Assembly (NCBI GenBank): GCA_030147945.1
Contig: JASBUL010000035.1
Location: forward strand, 35,109-99,108
DNA: 64,000 nt
Reading direction: 5' to 3'
Source: Oceanococcus sp.
Lineage (GTDB): Bacteria > Pseudomonadota > Gammaproteobacteria > Nevskiales > Oceanococcaceae
Shown here: positions 37,365 through 46,694 of the stretch, piece by piece
Position numbering within the stretch: the stretch's first letter is position 1
Layout: the number at the start of each line of letters is the position of its first letter
The notes under the pieces: generated by a model
What the model was told of the DNA's origin: nothing
The model's input: the letters and a program-made list of their open reading frames with translations, nothing else
Database searches by the model: none
Translations under genes and position numbers: made by a program

Positions 37365-40232
37365 CTAGGCCGCCGGCCGGCAGGCCAGCGCGCTCAACTC
37401 TTGCAGCAAACCATCCATCTCGCTCTCGATCAGGACGAGCTGTGCCTCGCGCCAGGCCACCGGCATCTGGGCGGCCTGCTCCAGCTGCTCCAGCGCATCA
37501 CCCAGACGTTGTCCGCCCAGTGAACGCGATGAACCCTTGAGACGATGCAGCAGCTCGTGCAGATCAGCCCAACGCGCATCCTCAACAGCGGTTTTGCAGG
37601 CTTCAAGCAGCGGCCGGTTGGCCTGGCTGAAAGCCTCGACGAAGCGGCCCAGGCCATTCAATTCAGGTCCCATCACATCGACCAGCAGCGCCATGTCGAC
37701 ATAACACAGGCTCTCCGTCGCCACCGCTTCGGCGGCGGTCGCCTCGCCCGCTGACGGCGCCAGCTCAGCAAGAAACGCGGCCAGCGCAGACAAGGTCAAC
37801 GGCTTGACCAGTTTGCAGGTGATGCCGAGACGATCCAGATCACGCATATCCTGGGCACTGGCGCTGGCCGTCAGCACGGCAACCGGAATGTCTGACGGGT
37901 TGATGTGATCACCGGCGCGGATTTCCCGGGCCAGTGCGTAGCCATCCATCAGCGGCATATGCAGATCAGTGATAACAAGATCGAAACGCGTCTCGCGCAA
38001 CTTGGCCAAGCCGACCTCACCGTTCTCGGCTGCACGGTGGGTGCACCCCAGCTGATCAAGCTGGCGACAGATCAGGTCGCGATTGATCGCCTGATCCTCG
38101 ACCACCAGCACGTGCAGGCCATACTGTCCGGCTTGCGCCGCCGCAGCCGCAGCGCTGTCTGCTCCACCTTCGAGCATCTGCGCGATATCCCTGGCCAAGC
38201 GGTGCGGGTGCACCGGACGCAGCAAGCGTCTTTGCAGCTGCCGGCCATGCTCGTGGATGGTGAGCTGAATGTCGCCCTCCAGCGCCTTGATGATGATGCT
38301 GCGCGCCGGCACCTCGCGTGCCGCCCGCGGCTCAGAGACGATCAGCGCACCGGCGGCGCGCAAGGCATCCACAACGCTGAGACGCTCGCTGCCTTCGAGC
38401 TCGACAACCACCGGCCAGCCGTTGAGAGGCTGCGTCTGTGGGCGTGCGCCCTGCACCACCTCAACCGGCACGCTGAGGCGGAAGGTCGCACCGCAACCCG
38501 GCGCCGAATCCAGGCTCAGACTGCCGTGCATGAACTCGGCCAGACCCAGCGAGATGGGCAATCCCAGACCGGTGCCGCCATAACGCCTGGTGGTTGAGGC
38601 ATCCGCCTGCACGAAGCGCTGAAAAATGCGCTGCTGACTGTCCAGCGGAATGCCCGGCCCGGTGTCCGAGACATCAAAGCTGCAATGCGTGCGCCCGTTG
38701 ATCTCGCTGGTGCGCAGGCGAATGGAAACATCACCACGGCTGGTGAACTTGATCGCATTGGAGACCAGATTCAGAAGAATCTGGCGCAGCTTGCCGCGGT
38801 CGGCACGAATCCTGGCCGGCAGATCGACCACCGGCAGTACTTTGAGCGCCAGTGACTTGGCCCGCGCGCTGCCCGCGCACGCCTCGGCCACCTGCTCCAG
38901 CAGTTCGCAGGGGTCGAAGTCCTCTTCATTGAGCGTCATGGCATCCGCCTCGATCTTGGAATAATCGAGCACGTCATTGATGATGCCCATGAGGTTGTTG
39001 GTGGACTCCAGAATCATCCGCGTCATGCGCTGCTGATCATCATCCAGGCGGGTGGTTTCGAGGATCTCGGCGAGTCCGATGATGCCGCTCATGGGGGTGC
39101 GGATTTCATGACTCATGGTCGCCAGAAAACGTGACTTGGCTTCGCTCGCCGCCTCAACGCTGTGCAATTTGCCCAGCTCGTCACTCAGCCACAACAGCGA
39201 ATCGCGCATGGCGTCGACCTCATCACGCCAGCGGCTTTCGGGGAAAGCCCGCTCAAGACGTCGGCGGGTTTGCTGCTGGTCGTCGCTGGACATCTCCGGC
39301 AACAACGCAATAAGCGCGCGCAGACGTCGCAGGCTGCCGGACAGCAACCACACGATCAGCCCCAGCACGATGCCCATCAGGATCACCTGAGCGGCAAGAT
39401 TGAACACCGCCTGCTCGCGCGCCTGACGGAAACTCGCGCTCAGATCCAGCAGCGAAACCGCGATCGGCGACACCGGACCCAGCGAAACGCTGGCCAGATT
39501 GGTGACCCGATAGGCCCAGCTGCCATAAAGATTGGAGTTGGGTACATTGCGAGGCGCCTGCCAAGCCATGCGCAACAGACGCGGCTCTGCGATGTCGGGG
39601 CGGGACAGCGCCACGCTGCGAGGCGTACCACCTGCACCGCGCACCAGCAGGGCCAGATCGCCCCCGGTCAGCTTGGCGTAAGCGTGCACCAGATCAGCCA
39701 GCGGCGCGGACATGAGCAACAGCAGCTGGCGACCGCCGGCCGTGGTCACCGGCGCCGCCATCAGATACTCGCACGTCTGCTCGCAGTGCAAGGCCCCTTC
39801 GGGCCGCAGATTGCGCCGCGCCCGGGCCAGCAGTTGCTGATAGACCGTCTCGGCGCCAGCCAGAGGCTCATCAGCCGGCGACCATTCCAGCAATTGCTGG
39901 CCGTCGGCATCATGCAATCTCAAACCATTGAGTCGGGCAAACAGATCGGGCGAGCGGTTCAGCGAACTCAGCCACTCCTGCTCACCACCCGCACTCAGAT
40001 TGACCACCAGATTGGAGCCGGTCTGCGCCAGTTCGTCGCGCAGCTGCACCATCAGCTCGTCGAGCACCCGCGCATCACCGGCCAGCTCAACTTCGGCGGT
40101 CTCCAGCGTCCGCTGCGACCAGCCCGACCAGGAGCGGTAGACAATCCCGCCCGCCACCAGCAGGACCACCGCGAGGGTCGGAATCACCAGTTTCCAGACC
40201 AGACTCACACGCAGATGGCGGGGTGCTGACAT
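37365..40232 (-). CDS. Hybrid sensor histidine kinase with receiver and Hpt domains
   Basis: A 955-residue inner-membrane kinase. Segments at about 12-34 and 275-300 flank a periplasmic sensor domain of about 240 residues with a Cys pair (CEQTC). Then come HisKA (FLATMSHEIRTPMSG, His about 374), HATPase (DTGPGIPLDSQQRIFQRFVQ, YGGTGLGLPIS), a stretch of about 110 residues that looks like a degenerate receiver, a true REC (VLVVEDQAINRD, ITDLHMPLMDGYA, Asp about 755) and Hpt (LLHRLKGSSRSLGG, His about 895). It is a four-step phosphorelay of the EvgS/RocS type. It starts 12 bases after the porin stop, so sensor, porin and PstS-like gene form one operon. Confidence 0.92.
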   Translation of the reverse strand: MSAPRHLRVSLVWKLVIPTLAVVLLVAGGIVYRSWSGWSQRTLETAEVELAGDARVLDELMVQLRDELAQTGSNLVVNLSAGGEQEWLSSLNRSPDLFARLNGLRLHDADGQQLLEWSPADEPLAGAETVYQQLLARARRNLRPEGALHCEQTCEYLMAAPVTTAGGRQLLLLMSAPLADLVHAYAKLTGGDLALLVRGAGGTPRSVALSRPDIAEPRLLRMAWQAPRNVPNSNLYGSWAYRVTNLASVSLGPVSPIAVSLLDLSASFRQAREQAVFNLAAQVILMGIVLGLIVWLLSGSLRRLRALIALLPEMSSDDQQQTRRRLERAFPESRWRDEVDAMRDSLLWLSDELGKLHSVEAASEAKSRFLATMSHEIRTPMSGIIGLAEILETTRLDDDQQRMTRMILESTNNLMGIINDVLDYSKIEADAMTLNEEDFDPCELLEQVAEACAGSARAKSLALKVLPVVDLPARIRADRGKLRQILLNLVSNAIKFTSRGDVSIRLRTSEINGRTHCSFDVSDTGPGIPLDSQQRIFQRFVQADASTTRRYGGTGLGLPISLGLAEFMHGSLSLDSAPGCGATFRLSVPVEVVQGARPQTQPLNGWPVVVELEGSERLSVVDALRAAGALIVSEPRAAREVPARSIIIKALEGDIQLTIHEHGRQLQRRLLRPVHPHRLARDIAQMLEGGADSAAAAAAQAGQYGLHVLVVEDQAINRDLICRQLDQLGCTHRAAENGEVGLAKLRETRFDLVITDLHMPLMDGYALAREIRAGDHINPSDIPVAVLTASASAQDMRDLDRLGITCKLVKPLTLSALAAFLAELAPSAGEATAAEAVATESLCYVDMALLVDVMGPELNGLGRFVEAFSQANRPLLEACKTAVEDARWADLHELLHRLKGSSRSLGGQRLGDALEQLEQAAQMPVAWREAQLVLIESEMDGLLQELSALACRPAA

Positions 40233-40244
40233 CACCGGCAACCT

Positions 40245-41414
40245 CTAGAACTGATAGGCAATCATCACCAGACCCATGGTCCAGTAACGCTGCACATCGC
40301 GCCCCACGTTGTCCTGGGCGCGGACATTGGCGGTGCCGTCAACATAATGAAACTCGCCGAATACGCCCCAGTTTGAGGTCGGGGCCCACTGGAAACCGGC
40401 CACATGACTGCGGCTGAAACGGGTGTAGCGCGGCGCTCCGGTGCTGGCTTCAGCCCGATAACCACGCCGATCGTTACGATCCAGCGCGTTGAGGTCATAG
40501 CGCAGATAGCCTGACCACTGCTGGCCGAACTGGCGACGATACTGCACGTAGGCCGAATCACTCTTGCTCTGGCTGCGGCTGCCCGCCGTCACCGTGGTGG
40601 CTTCGGTCAGGCGGTACTCAGCGGTCAGGCTGCCGTTGGACCACAGGCGCTGCAGCGACAACACCCACAGATCGGCCTCCAGACGCGTCGCCGGCAGCAC
40701 CGAGGCATCCTCGGGGCGCAGCCGCAGATTGCCACCGAAGTAGCTGATCCCGGTGCGTAGGCTGCCGCCGGCCCATTCTCCTATCCACTGGGCGGTGAGC
40801 AGATCATCAATCTCGACGTCACCACCGATGTCCATGCCCGCGGCACGCTCGAACTCGTCGGTGGCATCACGTTCGCGTCCCCAGCCAACCACCAGGTGCG
40901 AAAGGCTCGGGCCCAGCTCCCAGTGGGAGTAACCCTGCACGCCTTCAGAGGCGAACAGCAGATCGCGGATACCGGTGTCTTCCAGATACACCGAAGGCAG
41001 CAAAATGCCCGGGCGCGAAAACACGATGTCGCGGCTGTCGTTGTAAAAGCCCACCGGATTCTTGAGTTTGCCCAGGCGAAGACCGGCACTGCCGCTCAGT
41101 GCACGCCAGAACTGATAATCCAGCTGCAGGTAGTCGAGGCGCATACGCCCGTCATCGCTGGTGCCATAATCGCGCGCCATGAGCTGTCCGGCGACCAGCA
41201 GTTCGGGGGTCAGGCTGGTGCGGGCGTTGATCGCAACCTCGTACACATTGTTGGTGCCCTGAGTGCTGCTGCTCAGGTAATTGTTGCCGGACGATTTGAT
41301 ATAGCCCATGGCCAAGGCACCATGCACCTCCAGTTCCGGATCGCTATGCGCTTGAACCAGCGGCTGCGTCAGCGCCAGGCTCAGCATGAAAGTCAGTTTG
41401 GCTATGCGGTTCAT
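40245..41414 (-). CDS. Outer-membrane porin-like beta-barrel protein
   Basis: A 389-residue protein with signal peptide (MNRIAKLTFMLSLALTQPLVQA), then beta-strand-like alternation of aromatic and polar residues (LDYLQLDYQFW, SGSAGLRLGKLKNPVGFYNDSRD, YVQYRRQFGQQWSGYLRYDL) ending in Phe (MGLVMIAYQF), the outer-membrane sorting signal. The N-terminal part LGKLKNPVGFYNDSRDI resembles OprO/OprP-type and other porins. The pore substrate is unknown. It overlaps the PstS-like gene by 4 bases (ATGA) and precedes the hybrid kinase. Confidence 0.82.
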   Translation of the reverse strand: MNRIAKLTFMLSLALTQPLVQAHSDPELEVHGALAMGYIKSSGNNYLSSSTQGTNNVYEVAINARTSLTPELLVAGQLMARDYGTSDDGRMRLDYLQLDYQFWRALSGSAGLRLGKLKNPVGFYNDSRDIVFSRPGILLPSVYLEDTGIRDLLFASEGVQGYSHWELGPSLSHLVVGWGRERDATDEFERAAGMDIGGDVEIDDLLTAQWIGEWAGGSLRTGISYFGGNLRLRPEDASVLPATRLEADLWVLSLQRLWSNGSLTAEYRLTEATTVTAGSRSQSKSDSAYVQYRRQFGQQWSGYLRYDLNALDRNDRRGYRAEASTGAPRYTRFSRSHVAGFQWAPTSNWGVFGEFHYVDGTANVRAQDNVGRDVQRYWTMGLVMIAYQF

Positions 41415-41857
41415 GATGGGCTCCTTGCCGTCTCATCGCGCGGCGCAACGGGGACGTATCCAATCGCCCCCTGCGTTCTCTCAACGCGACGACGCATGTC
41501 TTCTATGCTGTCCACACGGACCGGCAACAGGCCGGTCCCGGTGTAACTCGTACGATTCCAGGATTTGCGCAATACATACGGGTAGGTCGCCAGATGCTCC
41601 TGGCAGAAACGGATGTGCAGTGGATCGCTGTCGTCCAGTACGAACACACGGATGGGCTGACCATCCGGCCAGGTACGCACACGCAGGGAGAACACGGCGC
41701 GCAGGAAGCTGCGGGTCAGGTATTGCTGGTCAATGCTGGCATGCGTGAAGATTTCGACGTTGGCGTCATCTGCACGTACCGTCGGCGCACTGAGCAGACC
41801 GATCAGTGCAATCAGCACGATCAGCCCCCAGCGTGGCAGCGGCAGCACGGCATGCAT
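41411..41857 (-). CDS. Small PstS-like periplasmic substrate-binding protein
   Basis: A 148-residue exported protein. The signal peptide (LPRWGLIVLIALIGLLSAPTVRA) is followed by a half-length PBP-like domain: FTHASIDQQYLTRSFLRAVF, WPDGQPIRVFVLDDSDPLHI, CQEHLATYPYVLRKSWNR, VERTQGAIGYVP. These match the short phosphate ABC transporter substrate-binding-like proteins usually found beside a porin and a sensor gene, not a full PstS. There is no phosphate transporter gene here. The ATG at 41857 is preferred to a GTG at 41890, which has no spaced ribosome site. Confidence 0.78.
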   Translation of the reverse strand: MHAVLPLPRWGLIVLIALIGLLSAPTVRADDANVEIFTHASIDQQYLTRSFLRAVFSLRVRTWPDGQPIRVFVLDDSDPLHIRFCQEHLATYPYVLRKSWNRTSYTGTGLLPVRVDSIEDMRRRVERTQGAIGYVPVAPRDETARSPS

Positions 41858-42011
41858 GCTCGGCTTGTATTGGATACTTGAAGCGGACACCCCTCACCCG
41901 ACATTCGTCTGTTCAGGGACTCAGTTGATCAGGTCAAACGTCAAAAAATTGTCATCGCAATCCAGGCTGGCGGATTAGAATCCGCACACGCCTCATCACC
42001 ATCGCCCCATC

Positions 42012-42578
42012 ATGCCCAAAGCAGCCGAACTCAAATCCGGAATGGTTGTTGCCATCGACGGCAAACCCTACATCGTGCGTCAGGTTCAGGCCCACAACCC
42101 GACAGCACGCGGCGCCAGCACGCTGTACAAGGTCAGGCTGAACCACGCCCAGAGCGGACAAAAACTCGATCAGACGTTCAAAGGGGACGATCTGCTGCCT
42201 GATGTCGACTTTCGACGCCGCCAGGTGCAGTACCTGTATCAGGATGCCGACGGCTATACCTTCATGGATAGCGAGGATTACAGCCAGTTCACGCTCAATG
42301 CAGAGCAGTTGGAGAATGTCACGCCGTTTTTGATCGACAACGCCGAGGGCTACACGGCCCTGATCGTGGAAGAGGTGTGCGTCGGCATCGAACCGCCTGG
42401 TACGGTTGAACTGACCGTCACCGAGACCGCGCCAGCGATCAAGGGCGCAAGCCAGAGTGCGCGCTCGAAAACAGCGGTCCTGGAATCAGGTCTGGAAATT
42501 CAGGTACCGGAATATCTGGCCGAAGGCGAGGTGGTGAAGGTCAATACGCTGACCCGGGAATTCATCTCCCGGGCCTGA
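42012..42578 (+). CDS. yeiP: Elongation factor P-like protein YeiP (EfpL)
   Basis: A 188-residue three-domain EF-P paralogue that relieves ribosomes stalled at proline-rich or related motifs. The N-terminal KOW-like domain has SGMVVAIDGKPYIV; the tip loop reads NPTARGASTLYKV, where EF-P would carry its modified lysine, and instead has Arg as in YeiP. Middle and C-terminal OB domains follow (YTALIVEEVCVGIEPP, GLEIQVPEYLAEGEVVKVNT). Length and loop support YeiP rather than EF-P. The convergent gene follows 6 bases later. Confidence 0.93.
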   Translation: MPKAAELKSGMVVAIDGKPYIVRQVQAHNPTARGASTLYKVRLNHAQSGQKLDQTFKGDDLLPDVDFRRRQVQYLYQDADGYTFMDSEDYSQFTLNAEQLENVTPFLIDNAEGYTALIVEEVCVGIEPPGTVELTVTETAPAIKGASQSARSKTAVLESGLEIQVPEYLAEGEVVKVNTLTREFISRA

Positions 42579-42584
42579 GCCGGA

Positions 42585-42806
42585 TCAATCCTGTTCGAAC
42601 AGAATTTCACCGAACAGCCACAACGCGGGAACACCCATCCACGCGACGGCACCGATGGTGACACCCAGCCAGCCGCCCACAGACACCGCAGCCGCGGTAC
42701 CGGCCATCCAGCCGACCAAACTGACGAGAAACGGCGCACCCCACGACTGCCGCGCCGGTTCACGGGCGGTGCTTGAGATCAAATTGTGGTCGTGAATGGT
42801 GTGCAT
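42585..42806 (-). CDS. Small inner-membrane protein, unknown
   Basis: A 73-residue protein with two hydrophobic segments (about 25-46 and 48-68: GAPFLVSLVGWMAGTAAAV, GGWLGVTIGAVAWMGVPALW) and an acidic C-terminus. Family not recognised. The start ATG has no strong ribosome site, so the annotation is moderate. It is convergent with yeiP. Confidence 0.55.
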   Translation of the reverse strand: MHTIHDHNLISSTAREPARQSWGAPFLVSLVGWMAGTAAAVSVGGWLGVTIGAVAWMGVPALWLFGEILFEQD

Positions 42807-42899
42807 GGCCTGACCCTCGCAGTGCTTTGAGCTTCACCATGCTCCCGCGCGCGTGAAAAAACTGTCAAAACCGGGTGGCCAAAGTCACGCGACCCGAAA

Positions 42900-42927
42900 T
42901 TGACGTGTAAGCATTTGATTCCATAAC
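42900..42927 (+). promoter_or_regulatory. Possible sigma-70 promoter of prpB
   Basis: TTGACG (42900-42905, five of six matches) is followed after 16 bases by CATAAC (42922-42927, four of six). It lies about 80 bases upstream of the prpB ATG. An activator might be needed because spacing is short. Propionate regulator PrpR sites are not evident. Confidence 0.4.
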
Positions 42928-43004
42928 GATTTGGGAAACGCCTATCGCGGGTGAGAAAATATGCGCCCGATATTTCTCCACGTTCGTGAATGAAGGAGTG
43001 CCCC

Positions 43005-43895
43005 ATGAGCACGCAAGCGTCCGCAGGCGCCCGTTTCCGCGCCGCCCTTGCCGAAGAACAACCGCTGCAGGTGATTGGTGCGATCAACGCCAACCATGCC
43101 CTGCTGGCCCAGCGCGCTGGCTTCAAAGCGATCTACCTGTCCGGTGGCGGCGTTGCCGCCGGCTCGCTCGGCCTGCCGGATCTGGGCATTTCCGGGCTTG
43201 AGGACGTCCTCATTGACGTGCGCCGCATCACCGATGTTTGCGACACACCGCTGCTGGTCGATGTCGACACCGGTTTCGGCAGCTCGGCCTTTAACGTGGC
43301 CCGCACCACCAAGGCTCTGATCAAAGCCGGCGCCGGCGCCATGCACATCGAAGACCAGGTTGGCGCCAAACGCTGCGGCCATCGTCCGAACAAGGAAATC
43401 GTCACCCAGCAGGAAATGGTCGATCGCATCAAGGCCGCCGTCGATGCCCGCACCGACGATGACTTCGTGATCATGGCGCGCACCGACGCGCTGGCCGTCG
43501 AAGGCCTGGAATCGGCGATCGAACGCGCCATCGCCTGCGTCGAAGCCGGCGCCGACATGATCTTCCCCGAAGCCATGACCGAGCTGCCGATGTACAAACA
43601 GTTCGCCGAAGCCGTTGGCGTACCGGTGCTGGCCAACATCACCGAGTTCGGCGCAACCCCGCTGTACAGCGTTGACGAACTGCGCGAGGTCGGCGTCGGC
43701 CTAGTGCTGTACCCGCTGTCTGCCTTCCGCGCCATGAACAAGGCTGCACAGAACGTCTACGAAGCGGTCCGCCGCGACGGCACACAGAAAAACGTGGTCG
43801 ACACCATGCAGACCCGCATGGAGCTGTACGAGTCGATCAACTACCACGATTTCGAACAGAAGCTGGATGCGCTGTTTGCCCAGGGCAAAAAGTAA
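43005..43895 (+). CDS. prpB: Methylisocitrate lyase PrpB
   Basis: A 296-residue enzyme that splits 2-methylisocitrate into pyruvate and succinate. The ICL/PEP-mutase signature is [10 protein letters not shown] (Lys122, Cys124, His126), and [16 protein letters not shown] and YPLSAFRAM complete the active site. The ATG at 43005 has AAGGAG seven bases upstream; the frame extends five codons further up but the ribosome site decides. It is the first gene of the methylcitrate cluster and precedes acnD by 152 bases without prpC. Confidence 0.95.
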   Translation: MSTQASAGARFRAALAEEQPLQVIGAINANHALLAQRAGFKAIYLSGGGVAAGSLGLPDLGISGLEDVLIDVRRITDVCDTPLLVDVDTGFGSSAFNVARTTKALIKAGAGAMHIEDQVGAKRCGHRPNKEIVTQQEMVDRIKAAVDARTDDDFVIMARTDALAVEGLESAIERAIACVEAGADMIFPEAMTELPMYKQFAEAVGVPVLANITEFGATPLYSVDELREVGVGLVLYPLSAFRAMNKAAQNVYEAVRRDGTQKNVVDTMQTRMELYESINYHDFEQKLDALFAQGKK

Positions 43896-43920
43896 CACCA
43901 GCAAGCGTTGAATCGCCGCA

Positions 43921-44023
43921 GAGCCTTGATGCTTGGTGCGCGGACCGTCGGCGACCTGGACGGTCGCCGTCGAGCGATACACGGACGTACTTGCGCGCGT
44001 CCGCGCAGCAAGCATCAAGGCTC
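43921..44023 (+). repeat. Long imperfect hairpin between prpB and acnD
   Basis: Arms 43921-43944 and 44000-44023 are complementary over 24 bases with a single mismatch. The 55-base interior holds a perfect 8-bp hairpin (CGGCGACC 43949-43956 with GGTCGCCG 43962-43969). An alternative pairing CGGACG (43982-43987) / CGTCCG (43998-44003) would compete with the outer stem. No T run follows. It could be an mRNA processing or stability element, an attenuator, or a short mobile repeat; no target-site duplication is visible. Confidence 0.65.
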
Positions 44024-44047
44024 CCCTCCGCTAACGAGAGCGCAAGC

Positions 44048-46642
44048 ATGAACACCGAATACCGTACAAAACTTCCAGGCACCGACCTGGACTATTTCGA
44101 CACCCGCGCCGCCGTCGAGGCGATCCAGCCCGGCGCCTACGCCACCTTGCCCTACACCTCGCGGGTGCACGCCGAAAACCTGGTCCGTCGCTGCGATCCG
44201 GCCATTCTCGAGGATTGCCTCAAGCAGCTGATCGAACGCAAACGCGAGCGTGACTTCCCCTGGTTCCCCGCCCGCGTGGTCTGCCACGACATCCTCGGAC
44301 AAACCGCACTGGTTGATCTGGCCGGCCTGCGTGATGCCATTGCCGAAGCCGGTGGCGATCCGTCCAAGATCAACCCGGTGGTGCCGACCCAGCTGATTGT
44401 TGACCACTCGCTGGCCGTGGAACACGCCGGCTTCGAGGCCGACGCCTTCGACAAGAACCGCGCCATCGAAGACCGCCGCAACGAAGACCGCTTCCACTTC
44501 ATTAACTGGACCAAGAAGGCCTTCAAGAACATTGATGTGGTGCCGCCGGGCAACGGCATCATGCACCAGATCAATCTGGAGAAAATGTCGCCGGTGATCA
44601 TGACCGGCGACGGCGTGGCCTATCCCGACACCTGTGTGGGCACCGACTCGCACACCCCGCATGTCGATGCACTCGGCGTGATCGCCGTGGGTGTGGGCGG
44701 CCTGGAAGCCGAATCGGTCATGCTCGGCCGCGCCTCATGGATGCGCCTGCCGGAAATCGTTGGCGTGGAACTGACCGGCAAGCGTCAGCCCGGCATCACC
44801 GCCACCGACATCGTGCTCGCTCTGACCGAATTCCTGCGCGCCCAGAAAGTGGTTGGTGCTTATCTGGAATTCTATGGCGAAGGCGCCGCCAGCCTGACCC
44901 TGGGCGATCGTGCCTCGATCTCCAACATGACCCCCGAGTACGGTGCCACCGCCGCACTGTTCTCGATCGACGACATGACCCTGGATTATCTGCGCCTGAC
45001 CGGTCGTGACGATGCCCAGGTCGCACTGGTCGAGACCTACGCCAAGACCGCCGGCCTGTGGTCGGACGATCTGGCCCAGGCCCAGTATGAGCGCACCTTG
45101 AGCTTCGATCTGTCGAGTGTCGGCCGGACCATGGCCGGGCCGTCCAACCCGCACCGCAAGTTGCCGACCTCGGCCCTGGCCGAGCGCGGCATCGCCGCAC
45201 AATGGACGCAGGAAGACGGTCTGATGCCGGATGGCGCCGTGATCATCGCCGCCATCACCTCCTGCACCAACACCTCCAATCCGCGCAACGTGGTTGCCGC
45301 CGGGCTGCTCGCGCGCAACGCCAACGCCCGCGGGCTGAGCCGCAAGCCGTGGGTTAAATCCTCGTTCGCGCCAGGCTCGAAAACCGTACAGCTGTACATG
45401 GAACAAGCCGGCCTGCAGAAAGAACTGGATGCCCTGGGTTTCGGCATCGTGGCGTTCGCCTGCACCACCTGCAACGGCATGTCCGGCGCGCTGGACCCCA
45501 AGATTCAGCAGGAAGTGATCGACCGCGATCTCTACGCCACCGCCGTGCTGTCCGGCAACCGCAACTTTGACGGCCGCATTCATCCCTACGCCAAGCAGGC
45601 CTTCCTGGCCTCGCCGCCGCTGGTGGTGGCCTACGCCATTGCCGGCACCGTGCGCTTCGACATCGAGAAAGACGTGCTCGGGCATGATGCCGACGGCCAG
45701 CCGGTCACCCTCAAGGACATTTGGCCCAGCGACGAAGAGATCGACGCGGTGGTCGCCGCCAGCGTCAAGCCGGAACAGTTCCGTGCGGTGTACGACCCGA
45801 TGTTCAACTTCGAAATCGTCGAAGACGAAGGCCTGTCGCCGCTGTATGACTGGCGCGAGATGAGCACCTACATCCGTCGACCACCCTACTGGGAAGGTGC
45901 GATGGCGGCCAAGAACTCGCTCACCGGCCTGCGTCCGCTGGCCGTGCTAGGTGACAACATCACCACCGACCATCTGTCGCCCTCGAATGCCATCCTGGCC
46001 TCCAGCGCCGCTGGCGAATATCTGGCCAAGATGGGCCTGCCGGAAGAGGACTTCAACTCCTACGCCACCCACCGTGGCGATCATCTGACCGCCCAGCGGG
46101 CCACCTTCGCCAATCCGAAACTGTTCAATGAGATGGTCACCGACGAGAACGGTGAAGTGCGCCAGGGCTCCCTCGCCCGGGTCGAGCCGGAAGGTGAGGT
46201 GATGCGCATGTGGGAGGCGATCGAGACCTACCAGCAACGCAAACAACCGCTGATCATCATCGCCGGGGCTGACTACGGCCAGGGCTCCTCGCGCGACTGG
46301 GCCGCCAAGGGCGTCCGTCTGGCCGGCGTGGAAGCGATCGTGGCCGAAGGTTTCGAGCGCATCCACCGCACCAACCTGATCGGCATGGGCGTGATGCCCC
46401 TGCAGTTCATGGACGGCACCACGCGTAAAACCCTGGGCATCGACGGCACCGAAACCTTCGACGTCAAGGGCGAGCCGGCCCCTGGCGCCAGCCTGACCCT
46501 GGTTATCCATCGCGCCTCAGGCGAATCGCTGGAAACACCGGTGCTGTGCCGCCTGGACACCGCCGAGGAAGTGTCGATCTATTCCGCCGGTGGGGTACTG
46601 CAGCGCTTCGCTCAGGATTTTCTGGCCGCAGAGGCTGCCTGA
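44048..46642 (+). CDS. acnD: Fe/S-dependent 2-methylcitrate dehydratase AcnD
   Basis: An 864-residue aconitase-family enzyme that dehydrates 2-methylcitrate to 2-methyl-trans-aconitate; PrpF is needed to complete the route to cis form. The 4Fe-4S cysteines are at 406 (ITSCTNTSNPRNVV) and 472/475 (FACTTCNGMSG). VGTDSHTPHVDALG and QGSSRDWAAKGVRL are substrate-binding segments. The AcnD-type fits the presence of prpF in the same cluster; an aconitase A assignment would be the alternative. ATG at 44048 is chosen by alignment with the family start; upstream frame enters the hairpin. Confidence 0.93.
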   Translation: MNTEYRTKLPGTDLDYFDTRAAVEAIQPGAYATLPYTSRVHAENLVRRCDPAILEDCLKQLIERKRERDFPWFPARVVCHDILGQTALVDLAGLRDAIAEAGGDPSKINPVVPTQLIVDHSLAVEHAGFEADAFDKNRAIEDRRNEDRFHFINWTKKAFKNIDVVPPGNGIMHQINLEKMSPVIMTGDGVAYPDTCVGTDSHTPHVDALGVIAVGVGGLEAESVMLGRASWMRLPEIVGVELTGKRQPGITATDIVLALTEFLRAQKVVGAYLEFYGEGAASLTLGDRASISNMTPEYGATAALFSIDDMTLDYLRLTGRDDAQVALVETYAKTAGLWSDDLAQAQYERTLSFDLSSVGRTMAGPSNPHRKLPTSALAERGIAAQWTQEDGLMPDGAVIIAAITSCTNTSNPRNVVAAGLLARNANARGLSRKPWVKSSFAPGSKTVQLYMEQAGLQKELDALGFGIVAFACTTCNGMSGALDPKIQQEVIDRDLYATAVLSGNRNFDGRIHPYAKQAFLASPPLVVAYAIAGTVRFDIEKDVLGHDADGQPVTLKDIWPSDEEIDAVVAASVKPEQFRAVYDPMFNFEIVEDEGLSPLYDWREMSTYIRRPPYWEGAMAAKNSLTGLRPLAVLGDNITTDHLSPSNAILASSAAGEYLAKMGLPEEDFNSYATHRGDHLTAQRATFANPKLFNEMVTDENGEVRQGSLARVEPEGEVMRMWEAIETYQQRKQPLIIIAGADYGQGSSRDWAAKGVRLAGVEAIVAEGFERIHRTNLIGMGVMPLQFMDGTTRKTLGIDGTETFDVKGEPAPGASLTLVIHRASGESLETPVLCRLDTAEEVSIYSAGGVLQRFAQDFLAAEAA

Positions 46643-46694
46643 AGCAGGAGCCGGTATGCTGCGGTCTGACTGAACACCGTCAAGAGGCCTTGCC

